DNA of 12,226 bases from CAIXZV01 sp037446495. GTDB lineage: Bacteria; Chloroflexota; Limnocylindria; Limnocylindrales; CSP1-4. The stretch is from the NCBI GenBank assembly GCA_037446495.1, contig JBBIIL010000083.1, positions 1 through 12,226 on the forward strand, given 5' to 3'. Numbering within the stretch: position 1 is the first letter of the stretch; each line of letters opens with the position of its first letter. The translations under genes and the position numbers were made by a program. The notes beneath the pieces were generated by a model. The model was not told where the DNA came from and did no database searches. It was given only the letters and a program-made list of their open reading frames with translations. Positions 1-6,086 of this stretch are shown piece after piece.

Positions 1-39
1 CGCGCGGCGGCGCGCGGAGGGGCGGCACCCTGACCGCGG

Positions 40-792
40 TCAGCGCACCAGCGTCCGCACGACCCCCGACATCAGCGTCGTTGCGCGGCGGGCGCTGGTG
101 GGCGAGAGGCGCGAGAGCGCCTCCACAAGACCCAGCACGTCGCCGTCGGGCAGGCCGTCCAGCAGCGCGATCAGCCGCAGGATCGTGTCGTCGGGCACCT
201 CGCCCAGCAGGCGCAGCGCACGCTCGAGCTCGGTGGGCTCCAGGCGCGACACCAGGCCCACCGCGCGGTCGAACAGCCGCACGAAGACGAGGAACGTCGC
301 CAGCCACTCCCGCAGCCGCACCACCTCTGGGTCGCCCGGCGCGGTGACGAGCGCGAGGTTCGTGTCCGCGAGGGTGCGCTCGAGGACCTCGATGATCGGG
401 TCGCCCTCGCGGACCTTGCGCTCCGCCACGACCCGGCCGAACCAGCGCCAGTGGTCGCCGATCGCCTCGTACGCCGTGCCCGCGGGTCCGCGGCGGCCCA
501 CGCGTCGGGGCTCGGCGACCTTCTCGACGAGGCCCCACTGCTCGGCCTCGGCGAGGGCCAGGCTGGCGGCGCGGTGCGAGAGGCCCAGCGCCTCGCGAAC
601 CTCGCGCTCGGTCAGCGGCTCCTGGCGTGCCATGAGGTAGGCGTGCACCCGCGCGATCGCCGGCGCCACGCCCCAGGCCGCGCCCATGTCGCCCCACGCA
701 TCGGCCAGCCGCAGCCGGATCTCCTCGGCGATGGGGCTGGCCTGGCGGGCGCGGGGGTCGGCCGCGTTGGGGGCGGCGGCGAGGTCGGTCAC
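40..792 (-). CDS. GbsR/MarR-family winged-helix transcriptional regulator
   Basis: A 250-residue DNA-binding protein that I read as a GbsR-like (COG1510-type) member of the MarR superfamily. Residues about 33-55 (W33, P44, R48, Y52) form the lead-in helix typical of GbsR. Residues 60-92 are the helix-turn-helix, with LTEREV, LGLS and EQWGLVEKV. The wing follows at 93-108, rich in Arg and Gly, ending in a Tyr. The C-terminal 120 residues are helical and Leu/Arg-rich, fitting a dimerisation region. The effector is unknown; characterised GbsR proteins sense choline, but nothing here points to osmolyte metabolism. The start is GTG, with a TAGCAT box ending 6 nt before it, so the mRNA is probably leaderless; the weak GGGAG upstream is too distant to be a good ribosome site. 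It is divergent from the serine hydrolase at 905, which makes that gene and itself its most likely targets. Family call confident; regulon unknown. Confidence 0.85.
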   Translation of the reverse strand: MTDLAAAPNAADPRARQASPIAEEIRLRLADAWGDMGAAWGVAPAIARVHAYLMARQEPLTEREVREALGLSHRAASLALAEAEQWGLVEKVAEPRRVGRRGPAGTAYEAIGDHWRWFGRVVAERKVREGDPIIEVLERTLADTNLALVTAPGDPEVVRLREWLATFLVFVRLFDRAVGLVSRLEPTELERALRLLGEVPDDTILRLIALLDGLPDGDVLGLVEALSRLSPTSARRATTLMSGVVRTLVR

Positions 793-798
793 CGCCGA

Positions 799-804
799 AT
801 GCTA
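799..804 (-). promoter_or_regulatory. -10 box of the GbsR-like regulator (leaderless)
   Basis: TAGCAT read on the minus strand, followed by 6 nt (TCGGCG) and then the GTG start. This spacing puts transcription initiation at or next to the start codon. It matches the arrangement at 893, 2024 and 3753. No convincing -35 box is visible. Confidence 0.5.
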
Positions 805-825
805 CTCCCAGCCGGAACGTGCGAT

Positions 826-839
826 TCGGCGCTAGCCGA
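826..839. promoter_or_regulatory. Small dyad in the divergent promoter region
   Basis: TCGGC-GCTA-GCCGA is a perfect 5-bp inverted repeat with a 4-nt centre. It lies 34-47 nt upstream of the regulator start, at about the -35 position of that gene. It could be an operator for autoregulation, but a dyad this short is common at this GC content. Confidence 0.3.
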
Positions 840-842
840 TTT

Positions 843-880
843 CGTGCGCCGACCCTCAGGGACGTGCGCCGACCCTCAGG
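843..880. repeat. Tandem direct repeat, two 18-bp copies at 20-bp period
   Basis: The 18-base string CGTGCGCCGACCCTCAGG occurs at 843-860 and again, identical, at 863-880. A 20-bp period is close to two helical turns, so both copies would present the same face of the DNA. The second copy covers roughly -25 to -42 relative to the presumed start of the hydrolase at 905, the first -45 to -62. This placement fits a regulator or activator site; the adjacent GbsR-like protein is the natural candidate. Seen directly; the role is inference. Confidence 0.55.
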
Positions 881-892
881 CGGCTGGCGCGC

Positions 893-898
893 TACCCT
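893..898 (+). promoter_or_regulatory. -10 box of the serine hydrolase gene (leaderless)
   Basis: GCTACCCT contains a TACCCT box, 6 nt before the ATG at 905, and there is no Shine-Dalgarno sequence in between. The same GCTACCCT occurs at 3331-3338 before another gene. Confidence 0.5.
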
Positions 899-904
899 CG
901 GTGC

Positions 905-1993
905 ATGCCCGCCCACGCCCTTGATCCACAGGCCCTCGACGGCGCGTTCCACGTGGCGGCGCGCCGGGCGCTGTCGGGCGAGCTGCCGTTCGTCGTCCTC
1001 GGCGTGGCGAACGCGGCCGGGACGATCCGCCTGGAGGCGGTCACGGCGCCGGGCGCAGAGCGGCGGATCGGCGCCGACGCGGTGTGTCTGCTCGCCTCGA
1101 TCACCAAGCCCATCGTGTCCACGGCCGCGCTCCGCCTGGCGCAGGAGGGCACGCTCAACCTCCGGGCGCCGCTCGCCGACTGGCTGCCCGAACTGCGCGG
1201 CGACGAGCGGCGGACCATCACCGCGTGGCACGTGCTCACCCACACCACGGGTCTCGAGGACGAGGGCATCGAGGGGCTGGTCATGACCGGCATCGACCGT
1301 GACGGGCTCGTGGCTCGAGTCCTCGCGTCGCAGCCCAGCGCGCCCGTCGGCAGCCGGTTCGCGTACATGACCCTGCCGTTCGAGCTGCTGGCAGTCGCGA
1401 TGGAGCGGGCCACGGGCCAGCAGCTGCCGGCGATCCTCGAGCGCGCGGTGCTCGGGCCGCTGGGCATGACCTCCACGGCCTTCGACCCGCGATCCGCCGG
1501 CCTCGCCGACCGCATGTCGCCAGTGACCGTTGGCCGCTGGGAGGGCACGCGCCTCATGGGGTCCGAGGAACCCGCGCGCGCCGCTCCCCTGATGGACGGC
1601 TACACCGCGCTGCGCCTGGCCGGCGGCGGCCTGTGGAGCACCGCCTCGGACCTGCTGCGCTTCGGGCGGGCGATGTTGCGCGGCGGCGAGCTCGACGGGC
1701 AGCGGGTTCTGGCGCCGTCCTTCGTCGAGCTGGCCACCCGCGAGGTGACGGTTGACGGCCTCGGCCGGGCGGGGGACCGCCTCGAGGACAACCACTACGC
1801 CCTCGGCTGGGGCAAGCCGGGCCTGGCGTCCCCCGCGTCGCCCGCGGCGTTCGGCCATGGCGGGATGTCCGGGACGAGGCTGTGGGTGGACCCGGCGCAC
1901 GACCTCGTGTTGGTGTACCTCTCGTCGTCCTGGAGCATGCCCAGCGCCGTCGCGGACGAGACGCTGTTCGCGGTCTACGCGGCCATTCGCTAG
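905..1993 (+). CDS. Serine hydrolase, beta-lactamase/penicillin-binding-protein fold
   Basis: A 362-residue protein of the beta-lactamase class C / esterase EstB family (PF00144). The nucleophile motif is S65-I-T-K68 in the context LLASITKP. The second motif, normally YxN, reads Y154-M-T156. The KTG-like motif is H318-G-G320 in FGHGGMSGTRLWVDP, a common replacement in non-beta-lactamase members. Conserved family text includes HVLTHTTGL (109-117) and ERAVLGPLGMTSTAFDP. There is no obvious signal peptide, so it is probably cytoplasmic. The HGG and YMT motifs favour an esterase or peptidase over true beta-lactamase activity, so resistance should not be assumed. Start ATG 905 rests on the TACCCT box 6 nt upstream and on the family start shortly before LDGAFHVAA. 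It is divergent from the GbsR-like regulator. Confidence 0.88.
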   Translation: MPAHALDPQALDGAFHVAARRALSGELPFVVLGVANAAGTIRLEAVTAPGAERRIGADAVCLLASITKPIVSTAALRLAQEGTLNLRAPLADWLPELRGDERRTITAWHVLTHTTGLEDEGIEGLVMTGIDRDGLVARVLASQPSAPVGSRFAYMTLPFELLAVAMERATGQQLPAILERAVLGPLGMTSTAFDPRSAGLADRMSPVTVGRWEGTRLMGSEEPARAAPLMDGYTALRLAGGGLWSTASDLLRFGRAMLRGGELDGQRVLAPSFVELATREVTVDGLGRAGDRLEDNHYALGWGKPGLASPASPAAFGHGGMSGTRLWVDPAHDLVLVYLSSSWSMPSAVADETLFAVYAAIR

Positions 1994-1996
1994 CGC

Positions 1997-2023
1997 GCCG
2001 AGGACGGTCCCGACCGACTCGGC
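1997..2023. promoter_or_regulatory. 27-bp dyad abutting the -10 box of the methyltransferase-MOSC gene
   Basis: A nested inverted repeat: outer arms GCCGAG / CTCGGC (perfect, 6 bp) and inner arms CGGTC / GACCG (perfect, 5 bp) around CC, with small asymmetric spacers GA and A. It begins 3 bp after the stop codon of the upstream gene and ends directly against the TACAGT box. It could be an operator or a hairpin ending the upstream transcript; there is no T-tract, so a repressor site is at least as likely. Confidence 0.45.
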
Positions 2024-2029
2024 TACAGT
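2024..2029 (+). promoter_or_regulatory. -10 box of the methyltransferase-MOSC gene (leaderless)
   Basis: GGCTACAGT holds a TACAGT box, 7 nt before the ATG at 2037, with no ribosome binding site in between. This supports the ATG at 2037 over longer in-frame readings that overlap the preceding gene. Confidence 0.5.
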
Positions 2030-2036
2030 CGCGTCC

Positions 2037-3299
2037 ATGAGCGACCATATCCACGCTGCCGCCGCCAGGGGCTTCACCGACGGCGTTGACGCCTACGAGC
2101 GCGCCCGCCCCACCTACCCGCCCGACGCCGTGGCCGCGATCGTGGCGACGCTGGGCCTCGGGCCCGGGCGAACGGTCCTGGAGCTCGGCGCCGGGACCGG
2201 CAAGCTCACCCGCCTGCTCGCCCCGACGGGGGCCCGGATCCTGGCCGTCGAGCCGGTCGAGGCGATGCGCGCGAAGCTGCTCCAGGCCGCACCGGGCGTG
2301 GAGGTCGTGGACGGCGCCGCCGAGTCGATCGGCCTGCCGAACGGGTCGGTCGACGCGGTTGTGGTGGCGCAGGCGTTCCACTGGTTCGACGCGATCCGCG
2401 CGCTCTCGGAGATGCACCGCGTGCTCCGGCCGGGCGGGCGCGTGGTCCTGGTGTTCAACCTCCGCGACGAGTCGGCGCCATGGGTGTTGGGCCTTGGCGA
2501 GGCGATCCGGCGCCTCTCCGCGGGCGAGCCGCAGGTCTGGGGCGACGCGTGGCGCGGCGCGCTGGCCCGGTGCGGCCTGTTCGGCCCATGGCAGTCGCTG
2601 GCGTTCCGGCACGTCCAGCGGCTCACCCCCGAGGGCGTGCTCGACCGCGCCGCGTCCGTCAGCTACGTCGCCGCCGCCTCGCCGGAGGTGCGGGCCGGCG
2701 TGCTCGACGAGGTCCGGGCGCTGCTGGCCGCAGATCCGCTCACGGCAGGCGCCGCGGAGATCGACCTGCCGTACGACACCGAGGTCCTGTGGGCGGAGCG
2801 CACGACCGTCGAGCCGGGCGCCGTCGGCATCGTCGCCTCCGTGAACGCCAACGGCGGCGGGGTGCCGAAGCCGCCCGTGGACGCGGCGCACGTCGGCCGT
2901 CTGGGCCTGCTCAACGACGCCCACCTCGAGCCCGAGCCCATCCACGGCGGTCCCGACCAGGCGGTCTGCCTGTACGCGCAGGAGGCCGTGGAGCGAGTGC
3001 GCGGGGACGGCCACGCGTCCTTTCCCGGTGCCTTCGGCGAGAACCTCACGCTGCTGGGGATCGACTGGGCGGACCTCGCCGCGGGCGACCGGCTGGTCAT
3101 CGGCGACGGGGAGGCGGCTACCGAGCTCGAGCTCACCTGGTTCGCCACGCCGTGCCAGTCGCTGGCCCACTGGTTCGTCGAGCGGCGGATCGCGCGCGTG
3201 AGCGGCAAGGTGCACCCGGAGGACGCCCGCTGGTACGCCCGCGTGCTGCGCGAGGGCGATGTGCAACCGGGGATGCCGGTCCGGCTGCTGCGCGGCTGA
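2037..3299 (+). CDS. Fusion: class I SAM-dependent methyltransferase + MOSC domain
   Basis: A 420-residue single reading frame with two domains. Residues 1-255 are a Methyltransf_11-type methyltransferase: motif I E49-L-G-A-G-T-G55, acidic E72 in LAVEP, the VVVAQAFHWFD strand at 108-118, and HRVLRPGGRVVLVF at 127-140. They end in LPYDTEVLWAER, where free-standing members of this family usually stop. After a linker of about 8 residues, residues 263-420 are a YiiM-like MOSC domain: VASVNANGGGVPK (266-278), IHGGPDQAV (302-310), FPGAFGENLT (329-338) and the conserved Cys in ATPC373QSL. MOSC domains handle sulfur or molybdenum-cofactor chemistry; YiiM acts in detoxification of N-hydroxylated compounds. 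The methyl acceptor is unknown. The family calls are confident, the joint function is not. A frameshift or lost stop in assembly is possible but the frame is clean and uniform in composition. Confidence 0.85.
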   Translation: MSDHIHAAAARGFTDGVDAYERARPTYPPDAVAAIVATLGLGPGRTVLELGAGTGKLTRLLAPTGARILAVEPVEAMRAKLLQAAPGVEVVDGAAESIGLPNGSVDAVVVAQAFHWFDAIRALSEMHRVLRPGGRVVLVFNLRDESAPWVLGLGEAIRRLSAGEPQVWGDAWRGALARCGLFGPWQSLAFRHVQRLTPEGVLDRAASVSYVAAASPEVRAGVLDEVRALLAADPLTAGAAEIDLPYDTEVLWAERTTVEPGAVGIVASVNANGGGVPKPPVDAAHVGRLGLLNDAHLEPEPIHGGPDQAVCLYAQEAVERVRGDGHASFPGAFGENLTLLGIDWADLAAGDRLVIGDGEAATELELTWFATPCQSLAHWFVERRIARVSGKVHPEDARWYARVLREGDVQPGMPVRLLRG

Positions 3300-3332
3300 C
3301 CGGCTGCAGGCGCCACGAGCGAACCCGCGCGC

Positions 3333-3338
3333 TACCCT
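3333..3338 (+). promoter_or_regulatory. -10 box of the 71-residue protein gene
   Basis: GCTACCCT, identical to that before the serine hydrolase, but here 25 nt before the ATG. That leaves room for a short leader with a ribosome site, so this gene is leadered. Confidence 0.4.
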
Positions 3339-3363
3339 GTCGAGGATCGCAACTGGAGGATCC

Positions 3364-3579
3364 ATGAGCACCAGCCAGCCGACCACGGCGCCCCTGCCGA
3401 GCACGACGCCCCTGCCGTCCACTCGGGAGGAGCTTCTCGTCCTGCACCGGGCAGCGCGCGACCGGCGCCGCAGCGCGGAGCCCGGCAGCCACGAGTGGGA
3501 GCAGGCATCGGCCGAGGTTGGCCGGATCGAGGTCGAGATCGCACGGATCGAGCGGGCGATGACGCCGCCGAGGATGTAG
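3364..3579 (+). CDS. Small protein of unknown function, Pro/Thr-rich N-terminus and charged helix
   Basis: A 71-residue protein that I do not recognise. The ATG at 3364 is preceded by a good GGAGGA (3355-3360), with a TACCCT box 25 nt upstream, so this start is well supported and longer in-frame starts inside the previous gene are not. Residues 3-20 are Pro/Thr/Ser-rich and contain a duplicated hexapeptide, TAPLPS then TTPLPS, encoded by an 18-bp tandem repeat at 3385-3420. Residues 21-65 are highly charged with regularly spaced hydrophobics (REELLVLHRAARDRRR, VGRIEVEIARIERAM), suggesting one or two amphipathic helices and possibly a coiled coil. There is no signal peptide or membrane segment. 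The stop codon lies one base before the assembly gap, inside the 18 bases that recur after it, so the C-terminus is credible but sits on an assembly junction. Confidence 0.65.
   Translation: MSTSQPTTAPLPSTTPLPSTREELLVLHRAARDRRRSAEPGSHEWEQASAEVGRIEVEIARIERAMTPPRM
3385..3420 (+). repeat. 18-bp tandem duplication inside the small protein gene
   Basis: Two 18-bp units, 3385-3402 and 3403-3420, both containing CGCCCCTGCCG and differing at a few positions. They encode TAPLPS and TTPLPS in phase with the gene, which expands the flexible N-terminal tail. Confidence 0.6.
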
Positions 3580-3580
3580 C

Positions 3581-3680
3581 NNNNNNNNNNNNNNNNNNNN
3601 NNNNNNNNNNNNNNNNNNNNNNNNNNNNNNNNNNNNNNNNNNNNNNNNNNNNNNNNNNNNNNNNNNNNNNNNNNNNNNNN
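3581..3680. other. Assembly gap of 100 N
   Basis: Exactly 100 unknown bases, the conventional size for a gap of unknown length. The 18 bases before it (3563-3580, CGCCGCCGAGGATGTAGC) are identical to the first 18 bases after it (3681-3698). This is what two contigs sharing a short unmerged overlap look like. If they are collapsed, the distance from the stop at 3579 to the GTG at 3765 becomes about 67 nt. Confidence 0.95.
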
Positions 3681-3752
3681 CGCCGCCGAGGATGTAGCGG
3701 TCGCTCCTGCCCACGCCGTGCGGCCGCAAGGACGCGGAACGCCGCGCGCTGT

Positions 3753-3758
3753 TATGGT
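3753..3758 (+). promoter_or_regulatory. -10 box of the HNH-cca-TPR-epimerase operon (leaderless)
   Basis: TATGGT, 6 nt (TCGGCC) before the GTG at 3765. No Shine-Dalgarno sequence is present. It would drive the HNH gene and, given the tight spacing downstream, the whole run to 7096. Confidence 0.5.
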
Positions 3759-3764
3759 TCGGCC

Positions 3765-4280
3765 GTGAATGGCGTCGTGCTCGTGCTGAACCAGAATTAC
3801 GAGCCCCTGAACGTCTGCAACCTGCCGCGGGCGTTCCGCCTCGTGTTCGGCTCCAAGGCCGAGGTGATCGAGTACGACCACCAGGAGATCCGCACGGTGC
3901 GCGCCGCCTATCGGGCGCCCAGCGTGATCCGCCTCCAGCACCAGATCCGCCGGCCGCGCCCGCGCGTGAAGCTGACCCGGCGCGAGATCTTCGCCCGCGA
4001 CCGCCACACCTGCCAGTACTGCGGCAGGACCGGCAACGACCTCACGCTCGACCACGTCGTGCCGCGCCATCGCGGCGGCCAGCACACCTGGGAGAACCTC
4101 GTCGCGGCCTGCCGCCCGTGCAACCACCGCAAGGGCGGCCACACGCCCGAGGAGGCGCGGCTCCGCCTGCTCCGCACGCCGTTCGAGCCGCGGAGCGACC
4201 TCTACTCGCTGTTCTCGCCGTACCTCGAGGACACGCGCAACGAGGGCTGGCGCGACTACCTGTTCCTCGGTAAGAACTAG
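3765..4280 (+). CDS. HNH endonuclease
   Basis: A 171-residue HNH nuclease-fold protein (PF01844-type). The N-terminal part has the motif LNQNYEPLNVCNLPRAFRLV (8-27), which I associate with a conserved stand-alone HNH family of high-GC bacteria, not with restriction systems. The nuclease core has zinc ligands C83-x-x-C86 and C116-x-x-C119, the catalytic D96-H97 pair in LDHVVPRHRGG, N111 in WENL and N120-H-R-K123. All key residues are present, so it should bind metal and cut nucleic acid, but the physiological substrate is unknown. The start is GTG at 3765, chosen from the LNQNYEPLN family start and the TATGGT box 6 nt upstream; a longer frame would run into the assembly gap. It ends 7 nt before the nucleotidyltransferase gene, implying cotranscription. 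There is no partner methyltransferase or toxin/immunity gene next to it, so a housekeeping or repair role is more plausible than defence. Confidence 0.85.
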   Translation: MNGVVLVLNQNYEPLNVCNLPRAFRLVFGSKAEVIEYDHQEIRTVRAAYRAPSVIRLQHQIRRPRPRVKLTRREIFARDRHTCQYCGRTGNDLTLDHVVPRHRGGQHTWENLVAACRPCNHRKGGHTPEEARLRLLRTPFEPRSDLYSLFSPYLEDTRNEGWRDYLFLGKN

Positions 4281-4287
4281 GCGCGGC

Positions 4288-5799
4288 ATGGCCGCGGACG
4301 GGCGCCAGCCGGACGCCGCCGCGCCGCGGGTGACCGGCGACGGGCCGAGGGTGGCCGAAGCCGCGCCGCGGGTGACCGGCGACGGGCCAAGGGTGGTCGG
4401 TGCCGCGACGTTCGATCCGGCCGTCGATCTGGCTGCCGCCGTCCCGCCCGCCGTCCACGCGCTCATGGACCGGCTCGTCGCGGCCGGGCACGCTGCCTAC
4501 GTCGTCGGCGGCTCGCTGCGGGACGTGCTGCTGGGCCGCGAGCCCGCGGACTGGGACATGGCCACCGACGCCCGCCCGGACCGGCTCGTCGCCCTGTTCC
4601 CCGGCGCCGTGTACGAGAACCGCTTCGGCACCGTGGCCGTGCGCCGCGAGCACCAGGTGTTCGAGGTCACGACGTTCCGGCTCGAGCACGAGTACGCGGA
4701 CTTCCGCCGGCCCCACCGCGTGGAGTTCGGCGACGACGTCGAGGCCGACCTGGCGCGCCGCGACTTCACGGTGAACGCCATGGCCTGGGGCCGTGGGCCG
4801 AACGACGCCGATGACGTCGCGAATGCCCTCGTTGACCCGTTCCGCGGACGCGACGACCTGGCCGCCAGAACGCTGCGCGCCGTGGGCGACCCGGCTGCCC
4901 GCTTCCGCGAGGACGCGCTGCGCATGGTCCGCGCCGTCCGGCTGGCAGCGACCCTGGGCTTCGTCATCGAGCCCGCCACGCTGGCCGCGATCGCCGCCAA
5001 CGCCGCGCTCGTGGGCCACCTCTCCGGGGAGCGGATCGGCGGGGAGCTGGGGAAGCTGCTGGCGGCCCCGAGGCCGTCGGTCGGGCTGGCCCTGGCGCAG
5101 CAGACGGGACTGCTCGCGGTCATCTCGCCCGAGCTCGCCGCCCAGCGCGGCATCTCCCAGCGCAAGGTCCCGGGCGAGGACCTCTGGGACCACACGCTGC
5201 GCACCGTGGACGAGGCCCCCGCCGGGCGTCCCGTCGTCCGGCTCGCGGCGCTCGCGCACGACATCGGCAAGCCGGCCACGCTCGCCGACGGCCACTTCCC
5301 GCACCACGAGACGGTGGGCGCAGAGCTCGCCGACGACCTCCTGCGCCGCCTCCGCTACCCGCGCACGCCCGCCGGGACGGTGGTTCACCTCGTGCGGAAC
5401 CACATGTTCACCGTTGACCCCGACGCGACCGGCGCCGCCGTCCGCCGGTTCATCAAGCGCATCGGCGCGGAGCACCTCGACGCGCTCTTCGCCCTGCGTC
5501 GTGCGGACGACATCGGCAGCGGCGCCGACCCGGACGACCCGGCCACGCTCGCCTTCCGCGCCCGCGTCGACCGCGAGCTCCACGCCGCCCACCCGCTCGA
5601 CCGCAACGCGCTGGCGGTCGACGGCACCGACCTCATGGCCGAGCTGGGCTTCGCCCCGGGACCGCGCCTGGGCCGGGTGATCGACGAGCTGCTGGAGCGG
5701 GTCATCGCCGATCCCGGCCTCAACGAGCGCGGCTCGCTCCTTCTGCTCGCACAGGGCATCCTTGCCGACATGGACGAAGCCGCAGCCGACCCGTCGTGA
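4288..5799 (+). CDS. cca: CCA tRNA nucleotidyltransferase / poly(A) polymerase family protein with HD domain
   Basis: A 503-residue member of the class II nucleotidyltransferase family (COG0617) that adds or repairs the CCA end of tRNA. The head domain has G74-G75-S-L-R-D79 and the catalytic D88-W-D90, followed by FGTVAV, RRDFTVNAMAW (the flexible-loop region) and ALRMVRAVRLAATLGF (RNA-binding domain). A C-terminal HD domain carries LAALAHDIGKPAT with H324-D325, plus VVHLVRNHMF, which suggests phosphohydrolase activity as in E. coli Cca. Whether it adds CCA, CC, A or poly(A) cannot be told from sequence alone. Residues 10-40 are a low-complexity tail made of a 14-residue tandem repeat, absent from typical family members. 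The ATG at 4288 follows the HNH stop by 7 nt without a clear ribosome site; the core would be intact from a later GTG too, so the true start is uncertain. The stop overlaps the next start by GTGA. Confidence 0.88.
   Translation: MAADGRQPDAAAPRVTGDGPRVAEAAPRVTGDGPRVVGAATFDPAVDLAAAVPPAVHALMDRLVAAGHAAYVVGGSLRDVLLGREPADWDMATDARPDRLVALFPGAVYENRFGTVAVRREHQVFEVTTFRLEHEYADFRRPHRVEFGDDVEADLARRDFTVNAMAWGRGPNDADDVANALVDPFRGRDDLAARTLRAVGDPAARFREDALRMVRAVRLAATLGFVIEPATLAAIAANAALVGHLSGERIGGELGKLLAAPRPSVGLALAQQTGLLAVISPELAAQRGISQRKVPGEDLWDHTLRTVDEAPAGRPVVRLAALAHDIGKPATLADGHFPHHETVGAELADDLLRRLRYPRTPAGTVVHLVRNHMFTVDPDATGAAVRRFIKRIGAEHLDALFALRRADDIGSGADPDDPATLAFRARVDRELHAAHPLDRNALAVDGTDLMAELGFAPGPRLGRVIDELLERVIADPGLNERGSLLLLAQGILADMDEAAADPS
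4318..4401 (+). repeat. 42-bp tandem repeat, two copies, in the 5' end of cca
   Basis: Units 4318-4359 and 4360-4401, near identical, beginning GCCGCGCCGCGGGTGACC; a third unit starts with GCCGCG at 4402 and breaks off. It is a multiple of three and encodes AAPRVTGDGPRVAE then AAPRVTGDGPRVVG. Because the unit contains in-frame GTG codons, it also multiplies potential start codons. Confidence 0.8.
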
Positions 5800-6086
5800 T
5801 CGAGGTGCTGCTCCAGGCCGAGCGCGCCCTGACGATGGGGCAGGTGGACCAGGCCGAGCGCATGTACCGTCAGGCCGCCGAGGCAGACCCCCGGAACTCC
5901 ATCGCGGTGGTGGGCCTGGCGCGGGTGGCGCTCGAGCGCGCGGACGACGCCGGCGCGCTGCGGCTCGCGTGGCGTGCGCTGGCCATCGACCCCGAGAACG
6001 CCGCTGCGGCCCGCCTCGCCGCGCGGATGGAGGAAGTGCTGAGGACGCGGGGCGAGGCCCTGCCCACCCGGGAGGTGAACGCGTGA
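5796..6086 (+). CDS. Small TPR-repeat protein
   Basis: A 96-residue all-helical protein with two tetratricopeptide-like repeats: about residues 5-34 (AERALTMGQVDQAERMYRQA...ADPRN) and 39-68 (GLARVALERADDAGALRLAWRA...IDPEN). Each shows the usual small residues at the helix crossings and ends in DPxN. TPRs mediate protein-protein contacts; two repeats are too few for a full superhelix, so it probably acts as an adaptor or pairs with a partner. There is no signal peptide. It starts with GTG overlapping the cca stop (GTGA, 5796-5799) and its own stop overlaps the epimerase start the same way (6083-6086), so it is translationally coupled to both neighbours. The partner is unknown; the coupling suggests the product is needed in proportion to Cca or GalE. 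Confidence 0.8.
   Translation: MIEVLLQAERALTMGQVDQAERMYRQAAEADPRNSIAVVGLARVALERADDAGALRLAWRALAIDPENAAAARLAARMEEVLRTRGEALPTREVNA

Noticed and set aside
1752..2036. Upstream extension of the methyltransferase-MOSC frame
   Set aside because: It overlaps the 3' end of the serine hydrolase, shows no family similarity, and the ATG at 2037 has its own -10 box and matches the usual family start.
3563..3698. 18-bp repeat around the gap as attachment sites of a mobile element
   Set aside because: The copies lie exactly at the N borders, which an unmerged contig overlap explains better; there is no integrase or tRNA gene.
3765..4280. HNH gene as part of a restriction or toxin system
   Set aside because: No methyltransferase, immunity or secretion partner is adjacent; it sits in an operon with cca and galE and belongs to a stand-alone HNH type.
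1554..4466. 970-residue open frame on the minus strand
   Set aside because: It crosses the N gap, is antisense to four well supported genes, and its Arg/Ala/Gly/Pro-rich composition is that of a GC-rich shadow frame.
4042..5592. 516-residue minus-strand frame
   Set aside because: Antisense to the HNH and cca genes, whose catalytic motifs are intact; no recognisable domain.
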